In this document: positions 46,659 to 59,312 of the stretch, in pieces | Position numbering within the stretch: the first letter of the stretch is position 1 | How the letters are laid out: each line of letters starts with the position of its first letter | From: Takifugu bimaculatus | Lineage: Eukaryota > Chordata > Actinopteri > Tetraodontiformes > Tetraodontidae | DNA length: 64,000 bases | Direction of reading: 5' to 3' | Assembly (NCBI GenBank): GCA_004026145.2 | Contig: CP034993.1 | Location: forward strand, 6,008,465 to 6,072,464 | The notes under the pieces: generated by a model | The model's input: the letters and a program-made list of their open reading frames with translations, nothing else | The model's database searches: none | Told to the model about the DNA's origin: nothing | Translations under genes and position numbers: made by a program

Positions 46659-47464
46659 GCTTCCTATACCAAACCTTGAGGACACTATGAGGAGGTTTTT
46701 AGCTGCCAAGAGACCTTTGTTGAGTGATCACCAGTTCAGGTAAATTCCCACACTGATATTTCAACATTTTCTCGATAACATACACCACATGCATTTTTTC
46801 TCTTATATGTAACCTCCAATTCCTATAATATGATTTATTATTAGAAGCAATTTAACAAATATCCTAAATTCAGCCAATAGTTGGGATGGGCCAGGGTAAA
46901 AATAATTCTCCGAGTGTAACTGCAGAGACAAGGAATCGTGTATCTTGTAAAACAAGTATGCCTACTTGCAAAATGTTAGATTCAACTATTTTAATTGTGC
47001 ATATTTTCTAGCTGAGTACCACAGGTAGCATTCAACTAGAAGTGCATAGCATTTCTATAACATAAAATGTCACAAATATTACTCACATTATGATTTATCA
47101 ATATTTACACAAACAGTTTTGAATAGAATATGTGCAGAATTTGCTTAAGTAACAAAATTCTAGGTAGTCTCTGGTCAACTCTTGCATCTGCAAATGACTC
47201 TATCAGGCATAATATCTCCAGTTATTCTGGTTAAGTCCTGTCGGGCACAGATGAGGTCAGCCAGAAAACAAAGTGATTATTAGGTCACTGACAGGAAAAC
47301 AGGCAACAGAATAACACTAGAAAGTCTGGCATCAAGCTTAAAGCAATGTGGCAGTGAGTGTGTGCAAGGCGGATGAGCTGAATGGAATGCAGTTGTGATC
47401 CTGTCCCTGACCCTCAGAGCTGGTACAGTCCATCTCCTCCACAGAAATCTCCTCACCATTATGG

Positions 47465-49330
47465 ACACAGGTTCTCTTGGCCAGGGTGTTAGGATGTGAT
47501 TCAGGCAGGACCTGTAAGCAGACAAACAACAGCTGATGGGGTTAACACAAAACTTTATGAACTTAGAGAACTGCACCACGTGGTGAAAAGGTGTGCGGAG
47601 TGCAGCTCGTTCCTCCGAAAGAGGGGCGCGGGGTGACCTAGGACGAGACGTGAGATAAACGAGGAAAGTTACTAGAAGGAATGAAATACGAGAAGATATC
47701 ATTGGTCCATGTTTACCACAAAGCCGGTGAAATGTTTAGACGCTGGTGATTGGGAGGCAGCGGCTTTTGAAGCGTGTAGATTGCTAACCAGCTGCGACAG
47801 TCACCAGTGAATGGTACCCAGGTGAATCCACCACGCCCCCAGTGAGAAAACCAGGAAAACAAAACTCAAACAAAAGGCACCAACACAAAGGCCATGGCAG
47901 TACTGGCCCTCTGGCCCGGTTGATAGGCAGGGGCTGGAACACAATGGTGGTTGGCCAGCCTCTATTTCTGTTGGGAGGAATGCAGAAGGGCAGATCAGAT
48001 CTGCCTCCACACACATCTGCAACGACTCAGATTGGCCAGATGGACACTGCCACTTCATCCTCCTGGAATTCAAACAATGGTGCTTGGTACACCAGGGTAG
48101 CCATTAAGGGCGACACTCCAGTGGCAGAAGAGACCAGCGAGTTATGGGCATACTCCACCCAGGGTAGGAACGAACTCCAGGAAGCAGGGTTTCGGGCCAC
48201 ACTGACCACACAGAGGCTCCCAGCACAGCGCAGAAAGCTCTCCAGACTTGGGAAGTGATTTGGGGTCTTCGGTCTGACACAATATCCTTAGGGAGACAAA
48301 CAACATGTTGGACCAGGAGATCCCCAATCTCTGCTGTGGAAGGGAGTCTTGTGAGAGGAATGAAGTGGGCAGCCTTGGAAAAACGATCAACCATGGTGAG
48401 GATGGCATTATTCCCGTCCGATGGGGAAAGACTAGTGACAAAGTTCACTGCAATGTGTGACCAGGGGCACCGAGGGATGTCTAGCAGATTGATAAGGCCA
48501 GCAGGAGATTGGTGGGAGGACTTTCCACGGGCACAGACTGAACAGGCCGCTATTGGACAAGCCTTGGCATCTCGAGCCATAGAGGGCCACCAGAAGCATT
48601 GCCTAAGGGTGAGAGAGGTGTGACTCAACTGCATGGGTTCAAAGATCAGGAGGAAAGGCAGGACAAAAAGAACTTAAATCCTCCATACTGCCTGGTTGGT
48701 GAGGAATTGTGCCATGGGTCCTCTCTCGAGCCTGGATGCAGAAATCGATTCTTAATGCCAGTTCTATGAGGCCATCTAGTTACTGTGACACCTCAGAAAT
48801 CAGCTAATTCTTAATGTAGTCAGCCAGCCCATGAAGGAAAGTAAAGTGTCAATCAGTGCCACGGAATTAGATCTACTCTGGCTGGCAAGAGTCCGGATGT
48901 CGCTGGAGTAATCTGCCATAGTTCTCTTGCCCTGCTTAGATGCATCAAGCCATGTGGCATGCTCTTTCTTGCTCCCAAACCAAAAGCCTTCCACAGCTAT
49001 TCTAAGAAAGCATAGCATGAGACGCTGGCTGGAGGCTGTCTCTTATGTTCCGCTGTTACCCACAGACACGTCCAGCCAGTCAGACGGGTGATAACGTGCT
49101 TGGCAGGGTACGTGGCTTCCTTAGAAGCTCTCACTTTGGTTCTGGAGGTTTCAGCAACTCCACGGGAGTGGGGGACTGGAGTGAGTACTGCTGTTAGTAG
49201 CTGTATTTGGCTGACTAATACAGTGACAGCTTGTCCACTGGCATCTGCTGTTTTTCTGGCTTCAGCAATACATGCCACCTTCAGCTGCTGCTGCTGTTGC
49301 TGCATCTCCTCAATCTTTTTCAAGGTGACT
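47465..49330 (-). mobile_element. Decayed gypsy element (gag, integrase, 3' LTR) in CPT2 intron 2
   Basis: Reading the minus strand: gag traces from 49,330 (EEMQQQQQQLKVACIAEARK, GVAETSRTKVRAS) to 48,780 (ADYSSDIRTLASQS). Integrase follows at 48,634-48,027 (zinc-binding ACSVCARG, then MVDRFSKAAHFIPL and DIVSDRRPQITSQVW), then a probable LTR ending near 47,470 (GTCCTGCCTGAATCACATCC). Protease and reverse transcriptase are missing, and frameshifts and stops are frequent. LTR limits are approximate. Confidence 0.7.
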
Positions 49331-49339
49331 TGACTTTCA

Positions 49340-49760
49340 GTCATCACCCAACGTTGATGGCCATAGGTGAGGATTGGGACGTAGATCAACCGATAAATCG
49401 AGTGCTTCGCCTTCCGGCTGAGCTCCTTCTTCACCATGGCAGATCGGTTAAGCGCCCGCATCACTGCAGACGCCGCTCCAATCCGCCTGTTGATCTCCCG
49501 TTCCATACTACCCTCACTCGTGAACAAGATCCCGAGATACTTGAACTCCTCCACCTGAGGCAGGACCTCCTTCCCGACCCGGAGAAGGCACTCTTCCTTC
49601 TTCTGAGTGAGGACCATGGACTCTGACTTGGAGGTCCTGATCCACATCCCTGCTGCTTCACACTCGGTCGCAAACCGCCCCAGCATGTGTTGGAGGCCCT
49701 TGCTCGATGGTGCCAGAAGAAGTACGTCGTCCACAAAAAGCAGCAATGAGGAGCATCAAG
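49340..49760 (-). mobile_element. Rex3-type LINE fragment fused in frame to gypsy gag
   Basis: Minus strand: MLLFVDDVLLLAPSSKGL (reverse-transcriptase F-x-DD box), WIRTSKSESMVLTQKK, EFKYLGILFTSEGSMERE, IYVPILTYGHQRWVMTES. The frame then runs straight into gypsy gag at about 49,330, giving one 249-codon open frame made of two unrelated elements. That is a chance junction, not a gene. Confidence 0.75.
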
Positions 49761-52504
49761 CCTGGCTTGAGGTGACCCCCACCTAGGATTAGAAAGATAA
49801 AATAATAACTATGCGCCTGATGGATAAACTGCAAGCAACTTAACTGGATAATCACCGGGGAACTGTAACACGTGAAGGACAACTGGACCACCATCACAAC
49901 AAGCAAAACTCCTGCAGCTCTCATTCTGTAAAGAAAAAAAAGACATTCCCAGGGAGCCCCCATTTTGTTAACTAGGTAATGAAGAGAGGAAAACATGAGA
50001 AACTATTTCCCAGAAAAAGACACAGATTGAATCAGGTGTAAAATGTATTACTGTATTTAAGGAAAAACAAACCAATGATTAACCTAAGTGAAAGCCCTGG
50101 GCAACACTAAATACAAAATACCAAAATAAGTGTGATTGGTGAAAACAGGTCCACGCTTCCTCTTCCCCTCCTTCCTTTGGTCCACCTCTATTAACACCCA
50201 TGATTTGCCCCTAAGCTGAAAACCATGTCCCTGGACAGTTGTATTATGGAGAAACACCAGCGCTTTAGCAGGATTGAGGTAAGAGATTATGAGGCACATA
50301 TTATTTGTTGCTTGTCTATTTACAAAAACTGATCACTAATGATTTGGTCATTATCATTCTAGAAATGTATAATAACTATTTGTTAAAGTTACTGCATGTG
50401 TTTGTTTGAACACCGGAAATGTAAATTTCAAGATTTTCAATGAAGAAAAAGAAAATACTGTCACGATAACTGTCAGATATTTACCTAATTCTTCCAACAA
50501 TGTTTATCATTTTGTAATCTTAGAACCACAGAGAAAATTGCCCAAGACTTCCCGAATGGTGTCGGCAGAGAATTACACAAGGAACTGGTAGCTAAGGATA
50601 AAATCAACAACCACACAAGCTACATTTCAGGTGATTTTAACATTCTTATATTACAAAAAAAAAAACAATTCATACGTACTGATGGATGAATAACTTTCTT
50701 TCAGGACCCTGGTTAGACATGTATCTTAAAAATCGCAAATCTTTGCTGCACTTCAATATTTTTGGGCTGCTTCCACCAGACCCAAAGACAGAGTATAATC
50801 AACATTTGGTGCGGGCCACCAATCTGCTCTACTCAACTTTGCGCTACATGAAAACACTGCGAGCTGGACTACTGGAGCCAAATGTTTTACACTTCCAGCC
50901 TTATGGAGCTCAGATGGTTGACGCCTACCCACTGGACATGTCTCAGTACCATCGTGTCTTTAACACAACTCGAATTCCAGGACAGGGCCGAGATGAGCTC
51001 TTTACTAATGAGAAAGGCCGCCATGTTCTTGTTATGAGAAATGGCAACATGTATGTTTTTGATGTTGTAGACAGGGATGGAAACTTGTTGAAGCCTACAG
51101 AGATCCAGGCCCACTTGAACTACATTTTGACTGACCTGACACCAGCACCTGCCTTTCCTATTGGAATCTTGACCAGTGAGAACCGAGACGTGTGGGCCGA
51201 ACTGAGGGACAAACTGGTAAATTGTGGAAATACAGACAATTTAAGGCTTGTGGACAGCGCTGTTTGCTGTCTCTGTCTGGATGATGCAAGTATGAAGAAG
51301 GGTGATGACATGTTACATAGTTTGCTGCTGGCTAATGGCTGCAGTAGGTGGCTTGATAAGTCTTTCAGTCTCCATGTTTCAAAATCTGGTGAAGCTGGCA
51401 TTTGCATGGAGCACTCCTGGGGTGATGGCATGACCATGGCTGATATTTTGGGAAAAATCTACAAAGACTCAACAGAGCAGCCGCAGGTGCACCCAGGCTC
51501 TGTTGCTGCTGCCGTGGATTCAGCTTCTGCTGTGCATCAGTTACAGTTTAACCTGGACAGTGTGCTGAAGAACGGCATCAAGAAAGCCAATGACAACTTT
51601 GATTTACATGTGTCACAACTCAGTATTGATTTTAGGATCTTTGGGAAAGGTGGGAAGGAAACAATGAAGAAAAATAACTTGAGCCCAGACAGTATGGCCC
51701 AGCTTGCTTTTCAAATGGGCTTCCGGAGGATGCGTGGACAAACTGTTCCTACGTCTGAGCCATGCAGCATGGCGAGATTCAAGCATGGTCGTTTAGAGGT
51801 TATTCCATCAGCCACCACCTACACAAAATAATGTTCTAATGCCTTCGTTTGTCAGCGAGACCAACACAGCGTACAACAACTAAAGGCCATGCTCTACCAG
51901 TGCTCCAGGTACCACAGGCAGCTTGTCAATGAAGCATCTATGGGTGAGTTTAACATTTTTGTAGCTATAATTTGTGACACCATAAATGCAAAGAAAGGGG
52001 AGGAGATACTTTTTAATATTTTGGAACAACCTTCAAAAATTAATTCCATCTCACAACTTCACTTCTAATTTGACTAGAAAAGCAAACAAAACAAAAAGGT
52101 AAGCCTTTGGGCATAAGACATGGTTTGAAATACCAATTTATGCAAAATGAATAAATCATATTGTGAGGACATTCACACAAATGGAAAAAAAAAGTTCAAA
52201 CATTGGGCTGGAGTCAGTTGAATAGGCGAGGGCTCTCACTAAGAGGGAAGAACCCTTCAAAATAGAGAAATCAGCCAAAACCACCAAATATTCACTAAGT
52301 GCAGAAAAATCCACTTCCCAGATAACCTCAGACAGGACAGGAGAGAGCCCACCACCCGAGCACCACTATCTCCAGCAACTAAAAGAAGCAACTGATAACC
52401 AATGGTTAAGAAACAATAACTCATTTTCTCCCCCCAGCTCCACAGATTATAACCCAGTCACATTCGCCATCAGCCAATTCACTGAATTCACTGATGCTCT
52501 AGGG

Positions 52505-52960
52505 CGGGGTTGGCAACCCACGGCTGTAGAGCCGCATGCGGCTCTTTAGTGCCTCCCTAGTGGCTCTGTGGAGCTTTTTTGAAAAATATGATAATGGAAA
52601 AAGGTGGTGTGAATATATAATTTGTGTAGCAGGAAAAACATGACACACGTTCTTAAAGTTTTCCAATGCTGTAAAAATGTGTACAAGAAATATTTAATTT
52701 CAACATCTCATTATAACGGAAGTTAAACTTACAGCACCATCTTACAGCAGAGTGTCATGTGGTTAGTCATTCTCGCCACGATGCTCATTATATATATTAG
52801 CCTACTTATCATTTTGAAAGTAGGCTAATATAGCTAATATAGACACTTACAGCATGTGTTGCCTTTATAATAAGGCTTATATAAAGCTTATATAAGGCAC
52901 CAGACAGATTTTTTTTTGGTCCAATATGGCTCTTTCAACATTTTGGGCTTCTGACCCCTG
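52505..52960. mobile_element. Non-autonomous hAT element with 8-bp target duplication
   Basis: The 456-bp element starts CGGGGTTGGCAACCCACGGC and ends GGCTTCTGACCCCTG. The perfect direct repeat CTCTAGGG flanks it at 52,497-52,504 and 52,961-52,968. The first 80 bp (GAGCCGCATGCGGCTCTTTA) are the familiar end of a widespread vertebrate hAT family. No coding capacity. In CPT2 intron 4. Confidence 0.87.
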
Positions 52961-53377
52961 CTCTAGGGTTTTAGTTAAGACATCTGGGAGTTTTTTGGAA
53001 CCTGTACAAGTTATTTTACTGGCATTTCTGGCTCTAGCAAAGATATGTTGAACTTTTTCCTTGACAGAACATACTGCATTTACTGTGTGTGATATTTTAT
53101 AACCACAGCATAAAAGTGACTCTCACGGAGATAAAAAGCTACTACTGTACAATGATATACATCTGCCAACAGGGAGTGCAGCAGCTTCCTTAGAACACAC
53201 CTTCCTGAGCCCTTGCCTGATCAGAGGTCAAATCACAGAGGGTGTTACAACTACACAGATTGGCAAACAATAAAATTGGTCTCTCCATAATGATAATTCC
53301 GATTATAAAAATTTGTAGATCTAGCAATCTTATGTCCTTCTTTCAGTTTACCACATTTCTTACTTTTCCTTGTTCAG

Positions 53378-53378
<1 letters not shown>

Positions 53379-53435
<57 letters not shown>
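53379..53435. repeat. (AAT)n microsatellite
   Basis: About 57 bp of AAT directly before the truncated 5' end of the Rex3 copy. Confidence 0.9.
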
Positions 53436-55600
53436 GACTTTGTGGTTGTGTCATCGGATTTGCGGCCGCATGTTCTGGACAGTCGGGTGAAGAGAGGGGC
53501 GGAGCTGTCAACTGATCACCACCTGGTGGTGAGTTGGCTCCGATGGTGGGGAAGAATGCCGGACAGACCCGGCAGGCCCAAACATGTTGTGAGGGTCTGC
53601 TGGGAACGCCTGGCAGAGTCTCCTGTCAGAAGGAGCTTCAACTCACACCTCCGGGAGAGCTTTGACCATGTCCCGGGGGAGGCGGGGGACATTGAGTCCG
53701 AGTGGACCATGTTCCGTGCCTCCATTGTTGAGGCGGCTGACTGGTGCTGTGGCTGCAAGGTGGTTGTTGCCTGTCGTGGCGGCAATGCCCGAACCCACTG
53801 GTGGACACCAGCGGTGAGCTGAAGAAGGAGTCGTATCGGGCCTTACTGGCCTGTGGGACTCCTGAGGCAGCAGATAGGTACTGGCAGGCCAAGCAGAGTG
53901 CAGTTACGGCTGTTGCCGAGGCAAAGACCCGGGCATGGGAAGAGTTCGGTGAGGCCATGGAGAACGACTTTCGGACGGCGTCGAAAGGTTGCTGGACCAC
54001 CATCAGGCGTCTGAGGAAGGGGAAGCAGTGCACTGTCAACGCTGTGTATTGTGGTGATGGTGTGCTGCTGACCTCAACTCGGGATGTTGTGGATCGGTGG
54101 AAGGAATACTTTGAGGACCTCCTCAATCCCACCAACACGCCTTCCAGTGAGGAAGTAGGGCCTGGGGACCTGGGGATAGGCTCTCATATCTCCGGGGCTG
54201 AAGTTGCCGAGGTGGTCAAAAAACCCCTCGGTGGCAAGGCCCCGGGGGTGGATGAGATCCACCCAGAGTTCCTTAAGGCTCTGGATGTTGTAGTGCTGTC
54301 GTGGTTGACTCGACTCTGCAACATCACGTGGACATCGGGGGCAGGGATTGGCAGACCGGGGTGGTAGTCCCTCTTTTTAAGAAGGGGGACCGGAGGGTGT
54401 GTTCCAACTATAGGGGGATCACACTCCTCAGCCTTCCTGGTAAGGTCTATTCATACTGGACAGGAGGGTCTGCCGGATAGTCGAACCTCGGATTCAGGAC
54501 GAGCAATGTGGTTTTTGTCCTGGGCGTGGAACAGTGGACCAGCTCTACACCCTCAGCAGGGTCCTCGAGGGTGCATGGGAGTTTGCTCAACAAGTCCACA
54601 TGTGTTTTGTGGACTTGGAGAAGCCATTTGACCGTGTCCCTCGGGGGGTCCTGTGGGGGGTCCTCCGAGAGTATGGGGTGTCGGGCCCGCTGATACGGGC
54701 CGTCTACTCCCTGTACGATCGGTGTCAGAGTTTGGTCCGCATTGCTGGCAGTAAGTCAAACTCGTTTCCGGTAAGGGTTTGTCTCCGCCATGGCTGCCCT
54801 TTGTCACCGATTCTGTTCATAATTTTTATGGACAGAATTTCTAGGTGCAGTCATGGTGTTGAGGGGGTCCAGTTTGGTGACCTCAGGATCGGGTCTCTGC
54901 TTTTTGAAGATGATGTGGTCCTGTTGGCGTCATCGGCCCGTGACCTCCAACTATCACTGGATCGGTTCGCCGCCACATGTGAAGCGGCTGGGATAAAAAT
55001 CAGTACCTCCAAATCTGAGGCCATGGTTCTCAACCGGAAAAAGATGGAGTTACTTCTCCGGGACAAGGAGGAGATCCTGCTCCAAGTGGAGGAGTTCAAG
55101 TACCTCGGGGTCTTTTTCACGAGTGAGGGAAGAATGGAGCAAGAGATCGACAGGCGGATCAGTGTGGCGTCCGCAGTAATGCGGACTCTGCACCGGTCCG
55201 TAGTGGTGAAGAGAGAGCTGAGCCGAAAGGCTGAAAGAACAAGATCACGGGTACAAGCGGCCGAAATGAGCTTCCTCCGTAGGGTGGCTGGGCTCTTCCT
55301 TAGAGATAGGGTGGGAAGCTCTGCTGCTCCTCCGCGTTGAGAGGAGCCAGATGAGGTGGCTTGGGCATCTAGTTAGGATGCCCCCTGGACGCCTCCCTGG
55401 TGAGGAGACCCCTGGGAAGACCCAGGACACATTGGAGAGACTATGTCTCTCGACTGGTCTGGGAACGCCTCGGGATCCCTCCGGATGAGCTGGAAGAAGT
55501 AGCTGGGGAGAGGGAAGTCTGGGCTTCTCTTCTTAGGCTGCTGCCCCCGCGACCCGACCCCGGATAAGCGGTAGAGGATGGATGGATGGATGGATGGATG
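53436..55600 (+). mobile_element. 5'-truncated Rex3 (RTE clade) LINE with GATG tail
   Basis: Starts inside the endonuclease (LSTDHHLVVSWLRW, the final catalytic His region), then linker, then reverse transcriptase in several frames: EQCGFCPGRGTVDQLYTLS-like sequence at about 54,500, DLEKPFDRVPRGVLW, RHGCPLSPILF, and the catalytic box reading LLFEDDVVLL, where the family normally has FADD. Then AAEMSFLRRVAGL, and the end CGACCCCGGATAAGCGGTAG with GATGGATGGATGG (55,577-55,600). Frameshifts near 53,820, 54,365, 54,490 and 55,330 make it inactive. Lies in CPT2 intron 4. Confidence 0.85.
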
Positions 55601-55882
55601 TAATAACAATAATACCAAAACAAAAATATTAACAAGAAGTGGGAGGAAAAATGATTTATGTAAGAATCACATTTCCAATAATAAGGCCAAGGTTTATACT
55701 GTCATCTCTATGGTCTGCGTGACCTGGCGTTTTCCAAGGACCAGGAACTGCACAGCCTGTATACAGATTGTGACCTAGATGGCTTCACCTTGTCTACCAG
55801 CACAGTCGCCACCTCAATGTTGGCAGTCTTTGCCCCAGATGTGCCTGATGGATTTGGTGTTCACTATTTTCTTCAGGATAAT

Positions 55883-58800
55883 TAAGATTAAGATTAAGAT
55901 TAAGATTAAGATGAACTTTATTCATCCCCGTGGGGAAATTGAATTATAGTAGCAGCGTATGCAGAGTAAAGAGACAGAAAAAATAAATACAGATAAGATT
56001 AGAATGTTATAAGCATATATACAGCATATATTATAAGCATATATATAATATATACATAATATAATATATACATATTATAAGCATTATAAGCATATATACA
56101 TAAATATAGAAATTATATAGAATATAATATAGAAATTATATAGAAATAAAATTACAACATGAACATTACACAGTTGTTGTTATTGGCTGGGTTTGGATGA
56201 GTTATATAGTCTGATGGCGGACGGCAGGAATGACTTCCTGTACTGTTCCTTAGAGCAGCGAGGCTGCAGGAGTCTGTTGCTGAAGCTGCTCCTCAGTTTG
56301 TCCACTGTGTTATGGAGGGGGTGGGAGGGACTGTCCATGATTGTCCGCAGTTTCAACACCATCCTGTCCCTCACCACCTCGTCCAAGTTATCAAGTCTAC
56401 AGCCAACAACAGACCCTGCCTTTTTGATGAGTTTGTTGAGTCTGTTGGCATCCTTTGCTTTAATGCCTGCACCCCAGCACACTGCAGCAAAGAAGATGGT
56501 ACTAGCCATGACAGACTGGTAGAACATGTGGAGCATCCTGCTGCAAACACTGAAGGACCTGAGTCTCCTGAGGAAATAGAGTCTGCTCATGGCCTTCTTG
56601 TAAACAGCATTGGTGTTTGTGGACCACTCCAGTTTATTGTCCAGCTGGACACCCAGGAACCTGTAAGATGGGACTAGTTCCACTTCTTTCCCACTAATGC
56701 AGACTGGGGAGGGTGGGGACTTGCTTTTTCTGAAATCCACCACCATCTCCTTCGTCTTGGTCACGTTGAGCTGCAGAAGGTTCTCCCTGCTCCACCTAAC
56801 AAAACTCTCCACAAGGTCCCTGTATTCATCCTCCTGTCCATTCTCCACACACCCGACTATGACTGTGTCATCCGAGTACTTCTGGAGATGACATGTCTCA
56901 GAGTGGTACTGGAAGTCGGCTGTGTAGGTGGTGAACAGGAATGGGGAGAGCACAGTTCCTTGAGGAGCTCCTGTGTTGCTCATCAGGGGGTCGGACACAC
57001 AGCTCCGCAGTCTCACAAACTGTGGCCGACCTGTCAGGTAGTCCTCGATCCAAGAAACAAGGGGAGCATCCATCTGCATCTTCTCCAACTTCGCCCTCAG
57101 CAGTCTTGGCTGGATGGTATTGAAGGCAGAAGAGAAGTCGAAGAACATGACCCGCACTGTGGTGTTTAGTCGTCCAAGGAGGAGTAAGCCCTCTGCAGCA
57201 GGTATATCACTGCGTCATCAACCCCCACCTTGGGCTGATAGGCAAACTGCAGAGGGTCCTGAAAGGGGCTCACCAGACTGTGACAGCACCAGCCGCTCCA
57301 TGACCTTCATAATGTGGGAGGTCAGTGCTATTGGCCTGTAGTCACTCGGTGCCACAGGATGGGTCTTCTTTGGCACCGGGACCAGGCAGGATGTCTTCCA
57401 AAGCACTGGGATCCTCTGAAGATGAAGGCTCTGGTTGAACAGGTGCTGCAGTATTCCACACAGCTGCCTGGAGGAGTTCCTCAGCACTCGTGGGCTGATG
57501 CCGTCCGGTCCGGCAGCCTTTCTCTGGTTGAGCCTCTCCAGCTCTCTCTTCACCTGGCCAGACGTGAAGGACAGTCCTGTCGGGGGGATGGGTGACATGC
57601 TGGGATCCATGTAGGGTGTCAGCAGGGGGGAGGGGGAAGAAGTTGGCAGAGGTGTTAGGGGCTCTGGGAGGTGTGAAGGGGACCCATTGTTATCCAGAGG
57701 AATATTGGGACAGCTGGGGGAGGGGGAGCTAGAGTCAAACCTGTTGAAAAACTGGTTCAACTCATTAGCTTGGTCCACGTTCCCATCAGCTGAGCGTATT
57801 CCTTTCTTCTGGAAGCCAGTGATCGTCCTCATCCCACTCCAAACATCCCTGGTCTGGTTCCTCTCCAGTCTCTCCTCCAGCTTCTTCCTGTAGGCGTCCT
57901 TGCTCTCCTTCAGACTGCGTTTCAGTTCCTTCTGTACACTCCTGAGCTCAGCCAGGTCCCCAGCAGTGAAGGCCCTCTTCTTCTTATTCAAAAGGGCCTT
58001 CAGGTCACTTGTCACCCATGGTTTGTTGTTTGGGTAACAGCGTACCTTCTTGGTGGGGACGGAGTTCTCAGTGCAGAATTTGATGTAGTCGGAAACACAG
58101 TCTGTCAGTCCATCCAGGTCCTCACCATGTGGTTCACAGAGAGCAGACCAGTTGGTGGTCTCCAGGGCATCCCGCAGACAGTCCATGGCACCATCAGACC
58201 ATTTCATAACAGTCCTCACAGTGACTGGTTGCTGCTGAACCACAGGTGTGTATGATGGGGAGAGCAGCACGAGATTGTGGTCAGACTTGCCTAGCGGAGG
58301 GAGTGCAGTGGAGGTGTATGCATTGGTGATATTAGCATACAGTAAATCCAAAGTCTTCCTGTCTCTCGTGCTGCACTGGACATACTGGTGGAATGTAGGG
58401 AGAGTGGACTTAAGGGAGGCATGATTGAAGTCACCTGTGATGAGGATAAAGGCTCCGGGATGTTTAGTCTGCAGGTCAGCCGTGACAGAGTGAATGACGT
58501 CACAGGCCGAGTCCGCTTTAGCGGTCGGAGGAATATAAACGGTGATGGCGATGACGTTAGTAAACTCCCGTGGCAAATAGTATGGACGGAGTCCGATAGC
58601 AATAAGTTCCACGTCGGGACTGCACACGCGCTCCTTGACGTGAATATGCTCCGGGCTGCACCACCTGTTGCTAACGAACACGGCCAGTCCCCCTCTTTTC
58701 TTCTTACCGGCCGCGGTGGTGTCTCGGTCCGCTCGCACAGTGGTGAAACCAGCGATCGTCACATTAGAGTCCGGTATCAGTCCATGGAGCCATGTCTCCG

Positions 58801-59312
58801 TGAAACACATGATACTGGCCTCTCTGTACTCCCGCTGGGTCCGTGTGAGCGCCTCCAGCTCGTCCATCTTATTTGCCAGGGACCTGACATTCCCCGTTAT
58901 GACCGCGGGGACGCAGGGTTTAAAACGTCGCCTCTTCATCCTCTGTTTAACTCCAGCCTTAGTCCCTCGTTGTTTCCTCCTCACCTCCTTAGGGATTTGG
59001 GGCTTCTCTCCGACCACAAAGGATGGTGGTCTTAGAGCCATCAGCTGGTCGCGTGTATAGACAATACCGCTCCGCTTCTCGGCACAGCTGATGGGGGCCG
59101 CGAATAACCCAAGCACCGCAAAACAGAGAAAAAAGTATTCCAGCCTCCAAAACATGGTGTCTGAATACTCCAGTTGAAAATGTAAAGAAAGAAAGAAAAT
59201 CCAAATAGAAAAGAATGTAAACAAGTATAGAAAACACTACGAAAGTTTAAAAAAGAACAATTAAGTTTAGGGAGCTGCTACTACTGGCTGCCGCCTGAGA
59301 CAGCGCCATTTT
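55883..59312 (-). mobile_element. Near full-length Rex1/L2-like LINE inserted in CPT2 exon 5
   Basis: Minus strand: a long frame 59,224-57,218 with an apurinic endonuclease (NVRSLANKMDELEALTR, LITGDFNHASL, GKSDHNLVLLSP), linker (NNKPWVTSDLKALLNKKK) and the start of the reverse transcriptase (AAGPDGISPRVLR, DYRPIALTSHIMKVMERLVL). A second frame, 57,157-56,180, continues it (FFDFSSAFNTIQP, TGAPQGTVLSPFLF, YSDDTVIVG). Small indels near 57,280 and 57,170, the second beside a TAA in the other frame, separate them. The 3' end has a TTAATC hexamer tail (55,883-55,912). Flanks GATAAT and GATGAT are a likely imperfect 6-bp target duplication. Clade by memory of motif style; L2 or CR1 relatives possible. 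Confidence 0.85.

Noticed and set aside
47842..48623. Plus-strand frames of 122-138 codons
   Set aside because: Antisense shadows of the gypsy integrase on the minus strand.
48997..49746. A 249-codon continuous open frame
   Set aside because: A chance fusion of a Rex3 reverse-transcriptase fragment with gypsy gag; not a gene.
53242..53490. Open frame with a poly-Asn run
   Set aside because: Translation of the (AAT)n microsatellite before Rex3.
58388..59060. Plus-strand frames of 130-215 codons
   Set aside because: Antisense shadows of the LINE endonuclease coding strand.
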